The notes: generated by a model not told the origin, from the sequence alone. A stretch of 64,000 bases of DNA from Cladorrhinum sp. PSN259 (GCA_033725935.1 MU867065.1:620001-684000); one strand, 5' to 3'; shown: positions 31,587-46,500, numbered from the stretch's first letter. Numbers and translations are program-made.

Positions 31587-34500
31587 TTACTCCAACCCTG
31601 TCAAAATCCCAACAACCCCCTCCACAACCTTCCTCGCACCATCTTCATCAATTTTACACCCCATCCCAAACACACCAATATCCATACCCGCATCCTCATC
31701 CAAAGCAACCTCAACATCAACAGCAGCCGGGTACGCCTCCCTTACCCTCACAAACTCCTTTGCCTCCCTGATTTGTACCCCTACATGCTCCCCAACATCA
31801 GCATGTCCAGAATTCTCCTTCCCCTCCATATGCTTCATGTCCTCCTCCGCATATTTAACATCGTTGTCCTCTCCCCCTTCAACATCCACATCCTTCAAAA
31901 CCTCCAACCGAATCTTTCCATCCCTTCCATCACCATTGTCCTTCGCAGCCGTCCCAGCACCCAAGAAATTCACAAACGAGTCGATCACTATTCCAGTCCA
32001 CTCTTTAATCTGCCACAAACCCACCGAAGCATTCCTGCCCGTCATGATGGAATGGATATCCTCCTGTATCTTCTTGGCCACTGTCCAGATTGGGCCGTTT
32101 AGCTTTACACGCAGAGGCACCAGCCTGAGGGTAGGATACGTCGTCAGCTCCTCGTACTCCTCAGCCCTGTTAGCCAGGTATATCCCAAACACGACATCAT
32201 CTCCCTTTTCAGTTGATAGGAAATGTGCGTAAGCGGCAAAGAACAGGCTTTGAATACTGACGCCGTTAGTTCTGCACAACTTGGAAATGTTCGAAACGTC
32301 GGGTATGACAGAGCGTCTGAACACGCTGGTCCGTGATGAAACATTCGACGACACCAACTTGTGAGTCGTCAACTTATCTGTAGAGATCTGCACCCCCTTG
32401 AGGTAAGTCTTCCAAAAGCTTTCCAAAGACCCCTTGGCAGATGAAGAGAGCTCGGCAGCGATAGCCTGCTCCCAAACGGAATGCATGGGGGCCTGTGATT
32501 GCTCTTGAGATTCCTGCACTTGCTGATCCGATGCCTGAACAAGCTCAGCGAAGCGCTTCATAATAACAGGGAGGCTCACAGCATCGTAAAGAGCATGGTG
32601 GATGCGTAACCGCAGCGCCCACACGTCTTGTTTCTTGCGTTCGCGCCTGACCTCCAGACAGTTGTATGGTTGTGTGAGAGGCCCCTTAGACGTGCACGCA
32701 ACCCAGGCATCTGCTGGGGTGCTAGTTGAACCCAAGTGAAGCTTCTTTCTCAACTTATTGAGCAGTCGTGTGTACCTGTGTCGAGTCGCCTCAACAGCTG
32801 GTGGGTTCTTCTCAAAGTCTGCTTCGCTGACAACAACCTGCAACATGGGTATCGACCAGGAGTTGATCGGAATGAACACGGTCCTCAAAATTGGAGTCTC
32901 TGCGACAAGCCGATTCCAAGCCTGCGTGATCGAAGCAAGGGTAACTGACCCGGATCCAGCAAGCTGATACTTGAACTCTGGATAAAAGATAGCACCCTTG
33001 GTGTTGTGCCAAACAGACAGCATGTGAATCTGCATTGAGGTGGCTGGTAAAGCAGTCTCAGCAGAGGTTATACCGTGCTCCTTGAGGGCACCCTGCACAT
33101 CGAGATGTTCAAGGGGCAACACTGTGTCGGGAGATTCCTCTGTTTTCTCTTCTTCTGACTTTTCCTGCGCAAGCTCAGCCATCTCAGAGATGCATTTAGC
33201 TCGCAGCATATTCCGGAAACCAAGCTTGACCCCCTTCTTTCGCAAGACCGAGCTAGCCTTTACAGCGCTGATTGAATCCAGGCCAAGGCTGTAGATGCTC
33301 AGACCATGGTGAATTGACTCGACCGGAACGCCAGACACCTCAGCCAGAGCATCTCGGATGAGCAGCTCAGTGGGTGTCCATACTCTCTCTGCGTCCTCAG
33401 CGGGCACTAGATCTGTTAACGTCTCGCTTGAAGAACCATCAGACCGCTTGAGCTGAATAGATGGAAGACCGCAGATTGACAACTCCTTCCCAGAGAACAG
33501 CAGTACCTCATGAGTTGATGACTGAAGGATGTGGCCAAGCACGCTGTCGAGTTGAGCTGACAGAGCGTTGGAATACTCGATCGACACATGGTTGGTATCA
33601 CAGGCTGTGCGCCAAACGAGGCCAGTACTCATCATCTCTATCTCAACACAAATCGGATACTCGATCGCAGCAAACCCATCAACTGACTTCCACAGTCTCT
33701 CACTGTCTGCTTGGGAAGAAGCAGCAGGCTGCTGTTGTTGCATGAAGAGGGTATTGAAAAGAGGTCCCTTTGACCCCGCAAGTCTCTGTGCTTTAAGAAG
33801 CGGATAGTGCTGAAACCGTCGAACGCTGCCCATGTTGTTCTGCATGTACCTCATCCAAGACGCGATGGTGCCATGCAAGATAGTCCGAACAGCAACAGTG
33901 TTCATCGTCGGATATGAGACATTCTCAAGCTCCGCGTTGTCTCTGCCAGAGAGAACGACACCAAATGTAACATCGAGCAAGCCGCCTGTGTGATATGCGA
34001 GCAAAGCAGCCCAGCAAGCCTGTCCAAGAACCTGGATAGTGATTCCATTTGCCTTGCAAAATGCACTAATCTCAGTCAATGACCGGGATGAGACAAGTTC
34101 CTTTCGGTGTATAGAATTGCCGCTGGACTTTGGCCGTGTTGTGGTTGCTGGCAAAATTGTTGGAGTTGACCCAGCCAAGTATCCTGACCAAAACTTCTCA
34201 GGCTCTTTCTCATGTCCGCTCTGCAAGATGGAGTAAACGGCAGATGGCAAGCGGCCCGCTGGCTCACGACGACTAGGTAGCCGTAAGCCATTGTACGCAG
34301 CCTGCACATCCTGGTGAAGAAGACCCAAGGACCATCCATCGTACAAGGCGTGGGCGATAGAAATGACGAGGAAGCGACGATCTGAGTCCATGGTCTTGGC
34401 AAGAGTTAACTGCAAAAGATCACCACATCCATCCTTGGCACCCGCTCGTTGACGAGCGGTCTCGCAGATATTGTCGAGCTCTTCTGAAGTGCCCTTTTTC

Positions 34501-37500
34501 AGAGTGTTCTCGAACCAAAAGTGAGGAGTCCCATCCATGTACCGAGTATCACAGCCTTCGACCAAGCAATATCCAAAGCCCATACCCTGAGAATAGACTG
34601 GTAGAAACCATGCTGTGTAAATCGCATTATCCGGCGAGAGAATGACGTCCGTCCATGCCTTTTTGAGACGGCCAATATCGACAGATGGAGACAATTCCAA
34701 GATATCGTGGTTGAAGTAAAGGCGGAAGTCCGAGTTGAGCATATCGGCTACCATCGAATCCTGCAAGGCAGTCACCGGTCTCACATCGAATTCCTTCACC
34801 CTGTCAAAGTCCGGTCCCAACTTGACCTGCAGGGTTTCCGAGAGGTAATCCTTGAGTCTGTCAGTTGTGGCAAGTTTCGGGGCTATCTGCCTGTCCCGGT
34901 CCTCGTTACGTTGCTGTTGGTCAGACAACTGCACCAGCATGTCGCGGATCGTTTGGGCTTTCATCAACTGTCCAGTCGTCAGGAAGACTGATCGCTCCTT
35001 GAGCCTTGCAGACAGCTTGATGGCATCAATGCTGTCAAGGCCGAGTTCGAAGATTGACGTGCTCTCACTGATTGCCTCGCCGTTACCTTCGAGACCGGCC
35101 AGTGCAGCAATTTCCTGTCGTAGACAATCGGCCAATACGTGAATTCTAGGATCGCGGTCGGTGCCATTATCAAACTCCCCGCTTGGTCTTGTAGACACGG
35201 CCACGCCCGAATCGTGATCTAGACCCCGTACGGTTAGCAAACCCACACATTGATACGTGGGATGAATCCAGTTACCTTCAGAATGTTCTCGCATCGGAGA
35301 GTCAATCATTCGCTCCGAGCTCTGGCTCATGCCTTTCGACGATCCAATAACCGCTTTCGTGTCGCTGGCCATCTCCTGTAGACAACCCCGCAGGTGTGCC
35401 ATCATCTCAAGGAGCCCTTCACTGTCAATCAACCTACCTTCCTGAGCGACAAGAAGCAAATGTAAACTCTTGGAATCGGCACTCAACGTTGCTTCCAAAG
35501 CCAAAGGGTAATCAGCATTTGGCTCAGATTGCACAACATCTAGCCATTGGGCCCGCCGCGTTGAAGAATTCTCCTCTCGCTGAAACGAGAACAAAGTGTC
35601 AAAAAGCGGCTTTCCTCCCGAACACCACTTCTGAATGTCGCGAAGCGGGACATGTTGAAAGTCCACAACAGCAGTGTTGAATTCATGGCATTGACGAAGC
35701 AGTGTCTCCCAGGTGGTCTGATTTCGTCCATTGCTAGGCGAGATCTGAGCATGGAATGGGATGGTATTGAAGAGCGGCCCAACCACTCTTTCAGCGCCGT
35801 CCAGATGTATGGATCTGCCAGACACAATGACCCCAATTGTCGGATTCTGGCTTTGACGCTTCTGCAAAACTTTGACCCACGCAGCTTGAACCAAAGCCTG
35901 ATGAGTGATGCCTAGACCAGCCCTGACGCTTTCTAGATCTTCAAATGCAACGCTGCATGCATGGTTCACCACCTGCAAATCCGAAACGGCATGGAGAAAT
36001 GCTGGTAATGAGAAACTCCTGAGGTGGTCAACCCAGAAGGACTTGCTGCCGATAAAGTTCTGCAGTGGTCCATGGTACAAGGCCTCCAAAAAGGAAGGGG
36101 CATCATCTTGTGTCTGATTGCCTTCAATCTGTTGAGCCAAGTGGTCAAGCATCAAATCAAGGCTGTTGGCATCGTAAAGACCATGGAAAATGTTGAGGAG
36201 CAATTCGACCTCCTCTGGCTGCGTTTCGTTGCCATGGCAAATAATTGCAGCGGAGATTGGCTCGCTAACGAATTCCTTGTTCCGTGAGACCCAGTCCTTG
36301 CGGTGCAAGCCCAAGGGTCCCTCTTCATGCCCGGCAAGCAGCATGTTGACTTTGATGGCCTTGTCATTCCTTAACACCGCCTGTATGACGCCGTCGCTCG
36401 TCATCACAAATCGAGTGCGCAGAATGGGAAACGCAGCCACAAGTCGGCCGAAGGCCTCTTGGACCTGAACAGGGCTGACTCCTGAAGCGAATTTGATCCG
36501 GAAGCTGTTGCAGTACGCCACAGGCCTGGACATCATACCCTCCTGCAAAGCTGAACATGGCGCAATGTACTCAACGTCCTCAGGACTGGCCCCAAGTTCT
36601 GTGCACACAAGAGACCGATGCTTGTGGGCGCACGCGCTGACGACTTGCCGGGCTGCGGCTACCGAGTCTGGGGATGGTTTATTCGTTTCCAAAGCTCGTG
36701 ACAGGTCTCCAATCAGTGGGTTGCTCAGAATGAGCGCCGGAGTAGCCTGTTGTAGACCTCCATTCTTGAGAGCCCGAGTAAGTCGAAGAACCGAAATTGA
36801 GTCGATGCCGAGCTCAAAGATGCTGGACTGTGGTGTGATGGACTCGGTGTCAATCTGTTGCATGGCAGCAATGGCCTCGGCAACCTTCTTACCAGTTGCG
36901 GTCAGCACCTGTGAAGACTGATCAGTCGAAGATGCCAACGCAACCAGCCTCTCTGGGCTGATCTTGCCGAAGAAAGCTCGCAGTTGCTTCATCTCAGCCT
37001 TGTTATTTGCCGAAAGAGGAATAAATGGAAGTTGAAGAACATAAGTTGGAACCATATACCCAGGCAGCTTTGTGCGACACGCATCCCGCACCTGTCGACA
37101 CAGTTCTGATGCCCTCGGGCCCTCGACGACCTCCAGCTGTTGTCGTGCGCCACTATAATTCCCAGCTACGACAAACGAAACAAGAAAATCTTTCTTCTGG
37201 CTATCATTGCGGATCACAAGCGTTGCAACATCTTTGACCTCATCGACTCCCTTCCTGATGGCATGGTTGATCTCTCCGATCTCCAATCGTTGACCGCGAA
37301 GTTTGACCTGATCATCCGCCCGGCCCAAGAAGTCAAAGCACCCATCATGGAGCACGCGAACGAGATCACCAGTTCGATAAATGCGATCACCAAACTGACT
37401 CAATGTGGGAAACCTCTCCGCAGTGAGATCATCACGCTTGAGATAACCCTTGCCAACCAGCTGACCGGAGACACAAAGCTCACCAACACCACCTTTCAGC

Positions 37501-40500
37501 ACAGGTTGTTCAGTACCCGGCTTCAGAACGTATGAGCCAACATTGATAAACTGCTTGCCAATATTGGACGCTCGGCCATTGGCAGGAACCTGCGGGAACA
37601 CAGTGACACCGATCGTCGCCTCGGTTGGACCGTAAAAGTTGTAAATGACACCCTTGTCCCCCCAGACATCAAGGATCTCCTGCTTTAGAGACTCGCCTCC
37701 AGTGATGAAAACACCCCTGCAAAGGCTAGGAACATCATCCGGGTGCACCAACCTTGCAAGACTTGGCGTGAGATCAATGTGAGTAATATTGAGACGAGAT
37801 ATGGTCCCGGCAAGGTCCTCAAGAATGACATCCCTCGGTGCGGCAACCAGAGTGATCCCCACTGACCAACTCCAGTACTGTTCCAAGACAGAGACATCAA
37901 AGTGAAGCGAAGCAAACTGCAGCCATCGTGAGTCGCTCTCCCAATGCCCCCTGAAGATGTGCCGAAATGCCAGCATGCATTGTACCGCATTGTCGTGCGT
38001 GATCTCACAGCCCTTCGGTGTGCCAGTAGTCCCAGACGTGTATAGACAGTAACACACGTCATTGGGTTGCAAAGGCCGGCTTAGAGCTAGAGGCTTACTA
38101 GAAGCGTAAGCAAGCGAGGTTTCTTCAATACTGACCACAGGGACCGAGACGGGAAACCCGAGCTGACTAGCCTTCTCCGCCGAGGTCAGTAACACCGACG
38201 CGCCCGAGTCTCCGATGATGAACTCATTTCGTGATGCCGGCGCACTGGGGTCAAGGGCAACAAATGCGCAGCCACTTTTAAGGATACCCAGAATGGAGAA
38301 GTATGCCTCAGGACATTTGTCAAAGTAGACCGCAACAATATCCCCAGCCTTGACACGAGGGGCCAGCAAGTTGCCAACTCGGTTGCCGTTTGCATTCACC
38401 TCCGAGTAAGTCCACTCCTGTCCTACCGGTCGATCTCCACGGAAGCTTTGCACAAAGTGAAGAGCCACAACTTCAGGAGTCTCAATCGCTTGGCGCTCCA
38501 TGAATTGGTGAAGGAATTTGATCTCTGTGGGCAATGTAGCCTCTTCGGGTGGCAGCACAGAAAATACGTGCGGGACTGCAACAGAAAGATCGGACTCGTT
38601 GCCCTCAGGTTCCAAGGCCAGGTGTTGCACCACTGCGTCGAACTGCTGCAACAAAATAACCGCTTGTTCTTTCGGCAACACATCATCGAAGAAGGTGACT
38701 TGATACCCAACTCCACCATCTGTTGTTGGCTCAATCTCAATCGATAATGGGTAGTCAACATGAGCTGACTCTTTCTCAATGCACCACGGATAGACCTCAG
38801 ATTCGCCAATGTCAAATTTCTGATACACTAACAGCGTGTCAAAAAGTTTGGTATCGGGTACTCCCAGCCACTGCTGAATACGCGTCAACGGCTGATGTTG
38901 CTGCTTGTATAGTTGCGTATTGTATTGGAGCATCCGTTCTAGAAGATGCTGATTTGACTCGGAGTTCTCTGCAATGACTGGCAAAGTTGTTATGCAGGGA
39001 AATACGGCATCGCGAGTGGCATCGGTGTTCCTTCCAGAAAGTACAACCCCAAACACAACAGATGTCTCCCCAAGGTAAGACGAGAGAATTCGAGCCCAGG
39101 CAGCTTGAAGCACAGCTTGCATTGTGTAACCCGCACTGGCAATTGCCTTCTCAAGCGTTGCCAATGGAACTGTGCTCGCTGTTGATTGGGTCAGAATTTT
39201 GCGTTCGTGCTTCCGAAGCGGAGTCAGGACAGGGAATCCGTTGATGACAACTTTGTCTGCCTGATCCTTCCAGAAGGCATTGGTCGTACCAGCCAATCCA
39301 GAGGTTTGAGATAGGATGTCAAGTGCAGCTTTCTCGATGGACACAGACCCTTTGAGATCGGCACCCCTGAGTGCTCTGGAGAAGTCTTGGAGTATGAGTC
39401 GGAGAGAACGAGCATCATAAAGAGCATGGTGTATTCCGAGAACCATGACAGCTCCCTCCTCCGCTGATTCGCCCTCGGCAACGATCATTTTCCAGAGTTG
39501 TTTGTGAGGCGACTCGATCACAAGGTCACTGTTAATTGGTCGCGGGATGTGGTCCTCACTATCTTCCCTAGACCAGATATTATTGCTTCGCCACTGAACC
39601 ACGGCAAATGCGCAATTGTTGTGCTCGACAGAGATTAGGCCTGTGCGTAGGATAGGATGTGCCTCGCATACTCTCTCCCATGCAGCCCGAATCTCACATG
39701 GATTAATCTCTGGTAGAAATCTGAGTTGCAGGGTGTTGAAGTAGTCCTGGCCGCCAGACTGGAGAAACTGAGCCATCATGCCGGCTTGAAGCGGAGTGCA
39801 TGGGATTACTGCCTGAACAGCATCCATATCGATGCCTTGAGCAACCAATTGACGCTGAATCTGCGCACCAAATCCAGCGAAATTATATTTTAAAGCCATC
39901 TTTGATGTTGAGGCCTGGCGGTTTGACTCAATGAACCGGGCAAGGCTGGCGCAAGTTGGATTGCTGATGATGTCGCTTGCAAGAACTTGAATACCAGACT
40001 CACGAAGCGCGGAAGCAATGTGCACGGCACTGATACTGTCAAGTCCTAGCTGGTAAATCGTCGTGTCTCTCTTGATATTTCCATTGCTTGCTGAGAAACC
40101 CGCGAGCACTGTTCGGATGGCAGTCTCTGTTGTGGTCCACGTCTCGCGGTCAGCTGTCGAGCTAGCTTGCACTCGGGGATCCGGTTTTGCCTGAAGAATC
40201 GGTAACTTCTCCTTCGTTAATCCCGATAATCCGTCCGCACCGATGATGAGGGCTGCCGGAAACTCGAGAGCGGAACGTAAAGAGCACGTAAACACGTCGA
40301 GCAATACCCTGGCAGTCTTACGAGATAACGTTCCTCCATGAATATGCAACTTGACGGCCAAACTGTCTCTTTGCGTATCTGGAACAACTTCACAAACAAC
40401 AGGGACATCCATCTCTCCTTCGTCTGAAATCACTTCCCAGAGGCTGCTGTCAAGCTGCCTTGTTCCATTTTGCATCAGCAACAAAGTATCAAACAGACGC

Positions 40501-43500
40501 TTGCCGCCGACCAAACCCTGGATCTTCCTCAGCGGCGTAAACTGGTACTTGATCATGTCTGAATTGAGCCTTTGGAAGCTTTTCATCACTTGCAAGTTTG
40601 CTTTGCGGTTCCGGTTCTCCTCGATCTCCATTCGAACAGGGATGGTATTGAAACAAGGTGCAACCAGCTCGTCGATTCCATTAACCGGCACCGACCGGCC
40701 ATTCACCACATTGCCAAAGCAAACGTCACCTGTGTGGAACACACAAGCAAGAGTTGTGGCCCAGGAAGTCTGCATCAGCGCCAACAACGAAGTTCCGAGA
40801 TCTCGAGCATGCTTCCTGACTCTTGTAAGAGGAATCTCACTAAACGTGAAGCTTTCCGTAAATGATCTCGGCTCTGGGCCGTTGAGAATCAGATCTGTGA
40901 TGAGTTTGGGCTCAAACTCAGAGAGATGGTCTAGCCAGAAGACATCAGTAGAATCTGGCAAGTATAGCGAAGTGCGTAAGAAATCCTCGTATGATGGAGT
41001 TCGCGACAGTGACTGGTCGTAAAGCGTTTGCTCCACTTCATATAGCAGACGGTCGATAGCAACGCCGTCATACAAGGCGTGATGGCAGACAAAGGACAGA
41101 AAGATTTCCTCCTTTTTGTCAATAATTGCAAACGATACGGCAGGCTCCAGTGAGTCGATCCCATCCGGTAGAAGACTGACTTGGTAGTCCACATAACTAT
41201 CCACACTAGACTCTGCAGCCTCGAGCTCTAGCCACCGCGTTTTACAAGAGCGGAGAACAACCTGAACCAGTGGCCGCTGAATGTCATTAGTCTTCACGAA
41301 GCAGGTCCGGAGAATATCGTGCCGGGTAGTCATTTGATCCCAAGCGTCACGCAGCTTGGTTAGATCTACCTTGATACGGAAGAGCATGCGGTTGACATAT
41401 GACCGCTTCCCAGCTGATGCGGCTAGCATAGCCTCCTGAAGCGGAGTGCAGGGAAGGATGGTCGTAAACGTAATGCCATGCCTTCTCAACTTCTGTGTCA
41501 CAGCATCCACGACCCTTTCTGGCAACAGGACTTCTTGCTTCGTTACGCGCTCTCTGGTCGCTGCCATCAACTCGCGGACCGCTGTCGCGAGCCTTGCAAC
41601 GGTTGGATTCTGCAGAATTAGCGATATCGGGCACTGAATGTCGAAACCCGTTTTGATTTCCTTCGCTACCTGGATTGCGGATATTGAATCCAAGCCGAGA
41701 GTAACAAGCGGCCGTAGCCGTCGCACATCTTGTCTCCTAACACCTAGAGCAACGGAAATAGCGTCGGCAACTCGTAACTCAACATCTGCCCATTCCTCAG
41801 TGTCGCCATCTGACTCTGCACCAGGGCTCAGTACTCCAAGCTGCTCTTGAGTTAAACTCCTGAAGGCTTGTAACAGTCGGGGTCGGTCCAACTTTCCTGA
41901 CGGTGTGGTTGGCAACACTGAAACCGGAATAATGGCTGATGGAATCATGTAGGCTGGGAGATGGGATCCAAGCAGCTGGTGGAACTCTCGAATCTGGTGT
42001 TGCAGCTCTGGGTTGGCAAGTTCGAGTAAGTGACAATCGGTGCTGTCTTTCTGACCAACAGGTACAACAAACGAAATGATTTGGTCTGCTGATGTGCCGT
42101 CACCTCGGACGAGGATAGTCACACAATCTTCGGAGGGCCTCAAGAGTGACGTGACCTCACCAAGCTCAACCCTCTGCCCACGAATTTTGATCTGATCGTC
42201 CACTCTGCCAACAATCACCATAGATCCATCGGGAAGCATCCGTCCTAGGTCACCAGATCGGTAAAGTCGACCAAACTCGGGGTGCTGGATAAACTTCTGG
42301 GCGGTGAGCTCCGGCACGCCAAGATACCCTTGAGCAACCTGGTCGCCACCAAAACAAAACTCGCCGAGACATCCCAGGGGAACAATATCGAGGCCACCGT
42401 CTTTGGGCATGACAAAAGTGGAAGTGTTCTCTAATGACCAGCCTAGATGTCGGATAGCCTGGTTAGGACGGCCCATCTTCTTAACGCTGCAGATATTCGT
42501 CGTTTCCGATGGCCCGTATCCCTGGAACAGCTTGTCGCCCCATTTTCGAGCAACAGTTTCTGTCATCGGTTCGCCAGCAGTGACCAGAAATCGAACCCCG
42601 GGAACTTTAGCAGGGTTTACCAGTGACGCAACTGTGGGGGTCATGCTGAGATGCGTGACATCAAGTTTGCGAATCGAGAGCTCCAGGTCGGCAAATAGCA
42701 TGTCATTGGTTCCGGAGCATAGACACATGCCTTGCGTCCAGGTGAAAAATATCTCAAAGACTGAAACATCAAATGCCTGTGAGCAAGATTGAAGAAGACG
42801 AGCTTCTGGACCTCCCGGATATATCCGCGATAGGACATCCAGGTTGCTGGTCATGTTGAGCTGTGTGACACAGACGCCTTTCGGCGTTCCTGTGCTCCCC
42901 GAAGTGAAAATAACGTAAGCAAGCCGATTAGGATCGGGTCGGTGCGCAAAGTTGGATGTCGTTGGGAAACTGGAGAAATCCTGAGTTGCAAGATCCACAA
43001 ACTCGCTGGGCAACCCAGTCTTGAGCTTGCCGTAGGTGGCCGTATCGGTAAGGCAGATATTGACTGCAGCTTTTTCAAAGATGAGTTGGATACGGGGGAG
43101 AGGAGTAGTCGGTAACAGAGGCAGGTATGCACATCCGGCCTTGAGGATTGCCAGTATGCCAACGTATAAGTTTACCGACTTGTCCATCACAATGGCCACA
43201 ACACCGCCCGGTTTGACATTCTTTTCTCGAATAAGATACCAAGAAATTCGATTGGCTTCTTGGTCGAGCTGATCGAACGTGATTGTGGTAGAGCGGACAG
43301 CGTCTTCTGAGATATTGTCTGCAAAGCACAGTGCCGGCTTCTCAGGCGTGCGCCGTGCAACAAGCTCAACCGCCCTGGCCAAATCAGGGATCCCAGAGAA
43401 GGACTTCGGCTGAGGATTGAAGATCGACAGTTGCGATCTGGAAAAAATGCTTCCTATTGATTCCATGTCCGCATCCAGATTCTTGACGCAATATGAAGCC

Positions 43501-46500
43501 AATGTCTGCAGGTGCTCGGTCATGAACTCAATCTGCTGGGGATGGAACGTGTCATGGTGGTAAGTCACTCGAATTACAAACTCATTGTCCTTTGGTTCAA
43601 CCTCCACAAGGAGTCGTGTCTCCAAGTAATCCTGATGGCCAACTTCTTTGATGACACTCGAGGCCCGCTTTTTGCTGTTCAAGGATTCCTGGTAAACGAA
43701 AAGAACGTCGTAGATTGGCTGTCCTAACCTGATACCGGCAGCTCGCTTGATGTCAGCCAAAGGCAAGATACTATGACGAAGAGTAGCTCGGCTGGCGGAT
43801 TGAACACTAATGAGAAGTTCTTTGAGCGTCCGAACTTGCAAAATATTGGTTCGAATCGGGACGGAGGCGATGCATGGACCGATGACATCTTCGATGTTAG
43901 GGACGGGGATCGTTCGCCCAGATGTGACGGAACCGACAACAACGTCCTCGGTACCAACCATAGAGCCCCAGAGCCATGCCAAGGATGCCTGAAATATTGT
44001 CTGAATTCCGCAATGCACATCCGTAAGGTTTTTTTGCAATTCTGAAGGGCTCAAATTGACGGTAGCCGAGTATGATGAAACATCAGAGGTGTTTCCAACC
44101 TCCGCCCTCAGGATCGGCAATGGTGGCGGCTGAAAGTCAAGCAGATACTCTGCCCAGAACTCCTTGGCTCTGTTAGACGTATCCGCAAATGTTGCAGAGT
44201 GAAAGTAAGAAGAGACACTTCGAAATTGAGGTCGGAGCTCGACTTGATCGCCCTTGACAAGCCTCGCTAGATCCAACATAAGGGAATCCCATGACCAGCC
44301 ATCGTAAACGGCATGATGGAGCTGAATCACCGCAGTGGTACCATTAGAGCTGGATGATGTTGAGATTTGAACACGAAAAGGCCGAAGAAAATCATCATCT
44401 TTCGTGAGCTCGAAATCCCTGGTTAAAGAATCAGATGTCGAAATTGCTGACTCGTTCAGACTGTTGAATACGATCTGTAAAAATTCTGCCCTATGGTGCA
44501 AAAACCCGCTCCGCAATATCTCATTATCTTGTGCCAGTTGCTGAAACCATGATCGAATAGTAGCCTCTGCAAAATCCGAGGGGAACAAGAGTTCAATCCA
44601 GTTGCAATACGCCCGCGGATTAGCTACCGTCTCGGCAAGCATTGATGTCTGGAGTGGCGTACACGGATGAATGTGCTCAATGATGTCTCTCATACTGCGT
44701 AATTGAGGAAATTCGGCAATGACGTTCTGATAATCTGTCACTCCCCAAAGCTGCTCTGGAATGCCCCGCACTCCGAGTTGGAGCACTTGTGAGCGGAGTG
44801 CCGATACTGATCGAGCTGCAAGGATGTCGACAGCGCCGATACTGGTGGATAGGCCGTCCTGCCGTAAGGAGGATGCGAGTTTGATAGCGGTGAGTGAATC
44901 GAGACCAGCTTGAATAAGACTTTGACGGGGGTTGACTTTTGTCCCGAGGGCAGCGCCAACCAGTTTACAAAGCCGCTCCTCCAATTCGTCCTGAAACGTT
45001 GTCGCATCCACTTGGTCATTGTGTTGTGACCTATTAGAGTAATCCGCAATCATGGTTTTTCGGTCTATCTTTCCTGATGGGAGACGGGGGAATTCCTTTG
45101 TCACAATAATGTCCCCAGGGACCATAAAGCCAGGAAGCCATGACTTGCAGGACTCTGTGATCGCGGAGACTATTTGATCCGTGTGGTCCACGGCGCAAAA
45201 AAGAACGATAATGTTGTTGATTACTGCAGCGACAGAACCGTGACAACCCTCTGTTCTCAAAGCTGCATGCTCAATCTCCCCGAGCTCAATCCGTTGGCCA
45301 CGCAGTTTCACTTGCCCGCCGCCAATCCTTCCGAGGCACTCGAGCGTGCCGTCTGGCTGAATCCGAGCCTTGTCACCTGTTCGGTAAAGTCGACCATATA
45401 GTGTGTCAATGAATGCCTTTGCCGTCAGTTCCGGTCGGTTTATGTAGCCTTGTGCAACTTGTGGCCCACCAACCGCTAACTCGCCGATTTCTCCTCGAGG
45501 AAGCACCCTGAATTCGCAGTATGTGCTGTCATCTTCAGGGAGATCAAGAATGAATGCCGAGACGGTATCGAAAGGGACACCAATGTCGCTGACCGCCGTG
45601 CTGGAGGCAAACTCCGGGTGTACAGTGCAGTGGATCGCTGCCTCCGTCGGTCCATACATACCCCAGAGCATGCTTGGGCGCTGGCCCGACCCACCAAACT
45701 CCTCAACCACCGGCTTAATGAGCATTTCCCCAATGGTGAGCAGTACTCGTAGTTCTGGGGCATTTTCCCGTTTTCGAAGCAAACTGCCAGCCACGCTTGG
45801 CGTCAACTCGCACGCATCGACATTCATTCGTCTCATGACACCAGGTAGATCGTTGAGCATGGCCTGTCTGGCGCAGCTGACAAGAGTTTTGCACTTGTAG
45901 AGCGGAAAGAAGATTTCGAACACCGAGACATCGAAAGTTGGGGCGGCGAATTGGAGGAAACGTTCGAATGGTGGAATGTGGCGATCATGGGCGAGAAGAC
46001 TCTGTACTGCTGCATCATGGGAAACGCCGACTCCCTTTGGTGTTCCTGTTGAGCCTGATGTGTACATCACATATGCCAAGTCATCCGGCCCAGCCTTTCG
46101 ATGCTCCACATGGCCTGGCGGCTCGTCCCGAGTAACCGCATCGTCGTCAATGATTAGCACCACCCGTTTAGGATCGTCTGAAGTGAGATTAGATGAATAT
46201 TCGGCTACTGTTATAATCACTCTCGCATCAACATCCTCAAGGATGAACTTGGCCCTTTCCGTAGGCACATCGAGGTTGAGGGGGCAGAACGCTCCACCAG
46301 CTTTGAGGACGGCCAGTAGTGCAATGTACAGGTGTGGGGATTGTGGTACCAGCACAGGTACGACGAACTGAGGTGCATCTGGTGGAACTTTGGCGAGGCT
46401 GGTGATTTTAGCTGCCAAGGCATTGGATGCGTGGTGAAGTTGGGCGTAAGAGATTGTGGTGGTGGTCTGGGACCGGGCTGAAGGGAGGAAGTCGATGGCA

